Part shown: in pieces, positions 60,559 through 64,000 of the stretch | Layout: each line of letters begins with the position of its first letter | Position numbering within the stretch: the first letter of the stretch is position 1 | Source: Bacteroidota bacterium | GTDB taxonomy: Bacteria > Bacteroidota > Bacteroidia > Cytophagales > Cyclobacteriaceae | Length of the DNA stretch: 64,000 bases | Direction: 5' to 3' | Assembly: GCA_018266055.1 (NCBI GenBank) | Contig: JAFDYT010000001.1 | Location: 186,001-250,000, forward strand | The notes under the pieces: generated by a model | Seen by the model: the letters and a program-made list of their open reading frames with translations, nothing else | Databases searched by the model: none | What the model was told of the DNA's origin: nothing | Position numbers and translations under genes: made by a program

Positions 60559-61449
60559 TTAATTAAGAAAAGGAATGGTGATAGATACTTTCTTTCCATT
60601 GGCGCCATCGGAGTGAGGCACAATGGTAAAGCCAGCCTGAGTGTGGTATAGCGAGTTAATTACTTTAAGCCGGTCTTGAATAAGAGACATTCCCATGGAC
60701 GTTTTTTTCACCAGGTGCGATAAATCCAAATCAGATTTTGGCACATTGCTTTGACCGTTGTCGCGTACTTCACATAAAATGTGGCGATCATCCTTTACTG
60801 AAAACCGGATGTCAATCAGGCCACCGCTCCCCAATTGATTAAGTCCATGCCAAATGGAGTTTTCAATAAATGGCTGTATTATCATGGGTGGGATTTCTAT
60901 GGTGTCGGGTGTGAATCCCGATTCAAACTCAATATTAAAATCAAACGAATGGTTTAAGCGAAGTTGCTCAAGCTGAATGTAATGTCGAAGAGCATCAATT
61001 TCGTCGGAGAGTGGCACCATTGGTTGGGACGAACTTTCCAATACATGACGAATTAGTTGAGAGAATTTTATGAGATACTCTCCCGCACCAGCCTGATTAC
61101 TATGCATAAAATGATGGATCGAGTTCATGCAATTAAAAATAAAATGCGGGCTCATTTGGGCACGCAGCGCTTTGAGTTCACCTTCGGCCAGACTGAGTTT
61201 AAAATTAGCCTCTACTTGTTTAAAGTGAGATTCTCTTTTGGATCGATAGAAAACAAAAACGATAAACGAGAAGGCTACTACGACCGGAATAAGTGCAAGT
61301 AATACTGTGCGCTGCACCTGATCATCTTCTTTCTGAATGAGTGCCGATAAATTAGTGGCAGCATCCTGAAATAAAAGGAATCCCCACTGGGGTTTCTCCA
61401 ACAGGCTAAAGCAAGTACAGATAAATCCAGCAAAGCACCCTAACATCAT
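60559..61449 (-). CDS. LytS-like histidine kinase with a short sensor region
   Basis: 296 residues. N-terminal hydrophobic segment (GCFAGFICTCFSLL), a short linker, one membrane helix (LLALIPVVVAFSFIVFVFYR), then His_kinase with SPHFIFNCMNSIHHFMHS (H102) and HATPase IQPFIENSIWHGLNQLG. The large TPR sensor domain seen in the kinases at 14-16 and 44-46 kb is missing, so the kinase must sense through a partner protein or the membrane. The next gene encodes its LytTR regulator. Confidence 0.87.
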   Translation of the reverse strand: MMLGCFAGFICTCFSLLEKPQWGFLLFQDAATNLSALIQKEDDQVQRTVLLALIPVVVAFSFIVFVFYRSKRESHFKQVEANFKLSLAEGELKALRAQMSPHFIFNCMNSIHHFMHSNQAGAGEYLIKFSQLIRHVLESSSQPMVPLSDEIDALRHYIQLEQLRLNHSFDFNIEFESGFTPDTIEIPPMIIQPFIENSIWHGLNQLGSGGLIDIRFSVKDDRHILCEVRDNGQSNVPKSDLDLSHLVKKTSMGMSLIQDRLKVINSLYHTQAGFTIVPHSDGANGKKVSITIPFLN

Positions 61450-61629
61450 AGACGATATTAAGGTAGCATTTTTTGATGAATGAAGCGCTACAGGTAGTGG
61501 CTTAGCGCCCGAAAAAATAAATTTTTACTTAGGTCTTGACACCTACTATTTGTTTGAGCTGAGGAGGTACTTTTTAAAGTGTTAGGGCTCAAGAACGGCC
61601 ATATAGAGCAGGCTAAAAATACTTCCCAA

Positions 61630-62382
61630 TTAGGCGAGCACAAATTTATCTTCAAACTCAGGTTCTGAAATTACGCTGAGTGCATCTTTGATTTTATCGG
61701 TGGTGAAGCCGTCAACGCCCAGGCTGAGGTAAGTTCGCATAGAGTCCTTACAGTTTACTGTCCAGGCATATACCTGGTTGGGTTTTACTGCGCTTGCGCT
61801 GTCTCTAAAGCGGATCGCTGTCATTATTTCAATGAAATAATCTTTAGAAATGGCTGAAACAGCCGGAGCTTTTGGCCCGCAAGCATACGTGTAATTCATT
61901 CTTATTTCTTTGAAGAAATCCAGGGCATCCTTTGCACTATATCCGTCAAGTCCAATGGATTCTTTTTCATCTTTCGGAACAAATCCATTAAAGCTCCCGA
62001 TTTGCTTTTTGTCTCGTGTGGTTACGCCAAGAGCAACTCCAGGAAGGGAAAAATTTGAGCGGACGACTTCGAAGAACCTGTTTAAATCAAAGTGGCTTAG
62101 ATTCTTGATATCAAAAAGAATTCTCGCCAGCCGTAACGGGCATTCATCTTTTTTGCTGGCAAGTATTAGGCCTTGCAACTCGGTGAGGTAATCAGCCAAT
62201 CGCGGACCTCGTTTTGGTGTGGTAATAAGTTTTGACCACAGCGGAGCCAAGTCCATCACGTAAAAATCATTGTCGATGAAGTAAACATCTGGCTCTAACG
62301 CATTGGCCCCGGCGGCGAGGCATTCAATAGCTTCTTCTACCGAATTGGGGTTTCTTGCGATAAGATAGAAGGGACGTTTCAT
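61630..62382 (-). CDS. Sphingomyelinase-D/phospholipase-D-like protein, paralogue 2
   Basis: 250 residues, no signal peptide. Close to paralogue 1 (17393-18157) over the whole length: YLIARNPNSVEEAIECLAAG, ANALEPDVYFIDNDFYVMDL, RILFDIKNL and AWTVNCKDSMRTYLSLGVDG. The first catalytic His of the family is replaced by Arg (R10), and the second catalytic His is absent as in paralogue 1, while the Mg ligands E30 and D32 and the D/K pair remain. It is therefore probably a binding protein or an enzyme of altered chemistry rather than a standard phospholipase D. Confidence 0.7.
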   Translation of the reverse strand: MKRPFYLIARNPNSVEEAIECLAAGANALEPDVYFIDNDFYVMDLAPLWSKLITTPKRGPRLADYLTELQGLILASKKDECPLRLARILFDIKNLSHFDLNRFFEVVRSNFSLPGVALGVTTRDKKQIGSFNGFVPKDEKESIGLDGYSAKDALDFFKEIRMNYTYACGPKAPAVSAISKDYFIEIMTAIRFRDSASAVKPNQVYAWTVNCKDSMRTYLSLGVDGFTTDKIKDALSVISEPEFEDKFVLA

Positions 62383-62536
62383 TTCCGTTGTTTAAAAATT
62401 TCCGAACCAGTATTCCTTGTTTTACTTAGACACTGATGAGGACCTAAAAGTTGAAAGCTGGAATAAAAAATAATTACACTATTTGCTTATTTAACGTTGA
62501 AAACACCCGAATTCGTGTTGGTTACCTCAATTAAAT

Positions 62537-62695
62537 TTAGGACTTAAGAAAAGACTTACCCATGGACGTTTGCAAATAAAATTTCGCAATCGAATTAGCA
62601 ACGCTAATAACCAACCATCCTAAAATCACCCACATCAGGCAAAACGATAGTAAATCGTTTGCGAGAATTTTTGATGATGAATTATTTTTTGCCAT
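62537..62695 (-). CDS. Small membrane protein (52 aa), short ORF
   Basis: Found by reading the minus strand between two larger genes. The product starts MAKNNSSSKILANDL, has one membrane helix (LSFCLMWVILGWLVISVA) and ends SMGKSFLKS. It is complete with ATG 62695 and TAA 62537-62539. The sequence is protein-like with hydrophobic/polar balance of a small inner-membrane or holin-like peptide. Evidence for expression is only positional: it is 42 bp downstream of the peptidase gene on the same strand. Confidence 0.4.
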   Translation of the reverse strand: MAKNNSSSKILANDLLSFCLMWVILGWLVISVANSIAKFYLQTSMGKSFLKS

Positions 62696-62737
62696 GGTTC
62701 AATGTTTTTCAAAACGAAAAACCAATGAGCTGGTTAC

Positions 62738-63532
62738 TCAAGATTTTTTCTTCACTGTTGTTGGTGTTACTTCAACCAAACGAATGGTCCAAAAATCGTC
62801 GGCCAGGTTTTCCGAGAGCAAATAATCATAGGGCATGGTAAAATATCCATTTAGCCCCCAACTGGCTCCCCAACTATTTCTAATGATAAACCTTTTGGTA
62901 GAATCTTGATAACCTACGGCCATTACGGCATGACCTCCGGCTTGTGCCTCATTTTTCTTAGGAAGGTTGAGTTTGCCGCTCTTGGCTACGGCTTCACTTT
63001 CGAACGATTCGTATACGGTGAACCCGAAAACAAATGGATATCCCTCTGCCAGACAACCTTTCATTTGGTTAAGGTTGCGTGCGATGCGATGGTAGGAAGT
63101 TACCTGATGATCGCGTGCAACAGTATAACAACTATTCGCAGGTCTGTTGGCAAATTGATTGGGATTGTAAGGCCACATGTTTTCAGGACAAACGCCGAGC
63201 TTATTCACACTTTTTATTCCATCACGAATCAAGGCGCCGCTATCGCTGTTTACAGTGTGCTCGATCTCTCGCTCGTTATAATATATGAATAAGCGCGAAG
63301 GCATGAACTCTTTGCTCGGAGCTTGCTTGCGAAGTTCAAATTCAAAAGCTGCACCAATTGCATTGGCCGTGCAACTACCCAATTGCCCTTGGTCATACAC
63401 CGGTGGGCATTGCTTTGTCAAATCTACCTTTGATGGTAATTTTCTCAGTAATGGCTTTGGAGCTGCATATTGCAAGTCTCGTTGGTCGGGAAGATCGGGC
63501 AGCCAACCGTAGCGAGCTAATTTGTGGGCCAT
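62738..63532 (-). CDS. Leaderless papain-family (C1) cysteine peptidase
   Basis: 264 residues, no signal peptide and no long propeptide. YGWLPDLPDQRD opens the bacterial C1 subgroup, then VYDQGQLGSCTANAIGAAF holds the catalytic Cys54 (with Gln48), GGHAVMAVGYQ the His201 and RFIIRNSWGASWGLNGYF the Asn219. All catalytic residues are intact, so it should be an active endopeptidase. A cytosolic, inhibitor-free papain would be toxic, so export or activation by a partner is likely. Lies 27 bp downstream of the TerB-like gene. Confidence 0.9.
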   Translation of the reverse strand: MAHKLARYGWLPDLPDQRDLQYAAPKPLLRKLPSKVDLTKQCPPVYDQGQLGSCTANAIGAAFEFELRKQAPSKEFMPSRLFIYYNEREIEHTVNSDSGALIRDGIKSVNKLGVCPENMWPYNPNQFANRPANSCYTVARDHQVTSYHRIARNLNQMKGCLAEGYPFVFGFTVYESFESEAVAKSGKLNLPKKNEAQAGGHAVMAVGYQDSTKRFIIRNSWGASWGLNGYFTMPYDYLLSENLADDFWTIRLVEVTPTTVKKKS

Positions 63533-63559
63533 GGAATTCGGATTTGGATGATGGTTAAT

Positions 63560-63973
63560 TTATTTATTATTCGATTGTGTAGTTTGTTTGCTTGCTTTTA
63601 CCAGGCGGGCTGTCATCTCCACATCTTCAAAATCAATTTCAGAGTCTTTTAAGGAGTAAAGCAACCACCGAACTTCTTTGATGTGTGTTTTACTTTCTTG
63701 CTCGGCCAGATGGTAGAGGTGAGCAAGTGCGCATAATTTTTCCTGATCGTTGCATAGATTCAACAAATGAACGCCGTACTGAAAAAGCTCGCGTTCTGTT
63801 TTGGTGAGCACTGCATCTTTAAATATGTGAATCAGTGTTTCTGGAATTTCTTCCTGGATTTGCAAATCACGAATCGCTTGCTTTTCCCGCTCGTCTACAG
63901 ATTTATCTATGTTCACCAGGAGGTGTACAAAATAAAGCAGTCCTAAATGGTAATTTGCGTTTGGTAAGCCCAC
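63560..63973 (-). CDS. TerB-like small helical protein
   Basis: 137 residues, start codon GTG 63973 with an in-frame stop upstream. YFVHLLVNIDKSVDEREKQA and the following helices fit the TerB/tellurite-resistance-like domain (acidic helical, often metal-linked). The C-terminus is polar (KASKQTTQSNNK). TerB-domain proteins accompany phage-defence and stress systems. First gene of the visible minus-strand cluster; any gene further upstream is outside the window. Confidence 0.65.
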   Translation of the reverse strand: MGLPNANYHLGLLYFVHLLVNIDKSVDEREKQAIRDLQIQEEIPETLIHIFKDAVLTKTERELFQYGVHLLNLCNDQEKLCALAHLYHLAEQESKTHIKEVRWLLYSLKDSEIDFEDVEMTARLVKASKQTTQSNNK

Positions 63974-64000
63974 GATGATATTTTTATTCTATTTCAAGAT

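Noticed and set aside
1-64000. tRNA, rRNA, tmRNA or other structured RNA genes
   Set aside because: Reading both strands I saw no cloverleaf or other recognisable conserved RNA core; a covariance-model search would be needed to exclude them.

Overview
The window looks like chromosomal DNA of a Bacteroidota bacterium, most likely of the Cytophagales type. Evidence: C-terminal type IX secretion sorting domains on two giant secreted proteins, LytS/LytTR-style two-component pairs with TPR sensors, fused 796-residue FtsX/MacB-type permeases, many SPII lipoproteins, A-rich upstream sequences instead of clear Shine-Dalgarno sites, and families such as DUF6159, DUF2461, DUF5995 and DUF3037. No rRNA, tRNA, IS element, phage or CRISPR array was recognised.

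Layout. 0-7 kb: an ATP-grasp C-terminus cut by the window edge, a LysE exporter, a His-rich periplasmic protein, a GMC oxidoreductase, a DUF6159 membrane protein, and a Tat-exported Gfo/Idh/MocA dehydrogenase beside a PI-PLC/GDPD-like enzyme. 7-12 kb: a sugar isomerase-like lipoprotein, an MacB-type permease, a second Gfo/Idh/MocA protein and DUF2461. 12-21 kb: truA, a TPR histidine kinase, DUF5995 with a sphingomyelinase-D-like protein, a divergent ABC exporter and an OmpA lipoprotein. 21-29 kb: a HipA-like/DUF3037 pair, an M48 peptidase split by a frameshift at an A8 run, DoxX, an old-yellow-enzyme reductase and an OmpA-lectin protein. 29-38 kb: two long T9SS substrates (one with cohesin-like and dockerin-like modules) around a beta-propeller lipoprotein. 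38-41 kb: a strongly punctuated conserved gene, six 42-bp tandem repeats read as 14-residue repeats, and a DarTG DNA ADP-ribosylation toxin-antitoxin pair. 42-47 kb: two consecutive cytosolic/secreted paralogue pairs followed by a TPR-kinase/LytTR pair.

48.3-64 kb: every gene is on the minus strand. This block holds a TerB-like protein, a leaderless papain-family peptidase, a second sphingomyelinase-D-like protein, a LytS/LytTR pair, three unknowns, and then a probable nine-gene operon (secreted metallo-beta-lactamase/HhH protein, leaderless GH73 glucosaminidase, membrane proteins, a duplicated-domain protein, DyP peroxidase, cytochrome P450, lipoproteins). It is the best candidate for an undescribed system.

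A 21-bp-spaced direct-repeat element (CGGTAGGA...CGGTWA) occurs about 90 bp upstream of the first sphingomyelinase-D-like gene (18.2 kb) and about 92 bp upstream of the gene after the LytTR regulator (59.8 kb), in the same orientation. The geometry is that of LytTR operators, so the two loci may form one regulon. All function calls rest on reading motifs by eye; no database search was run.
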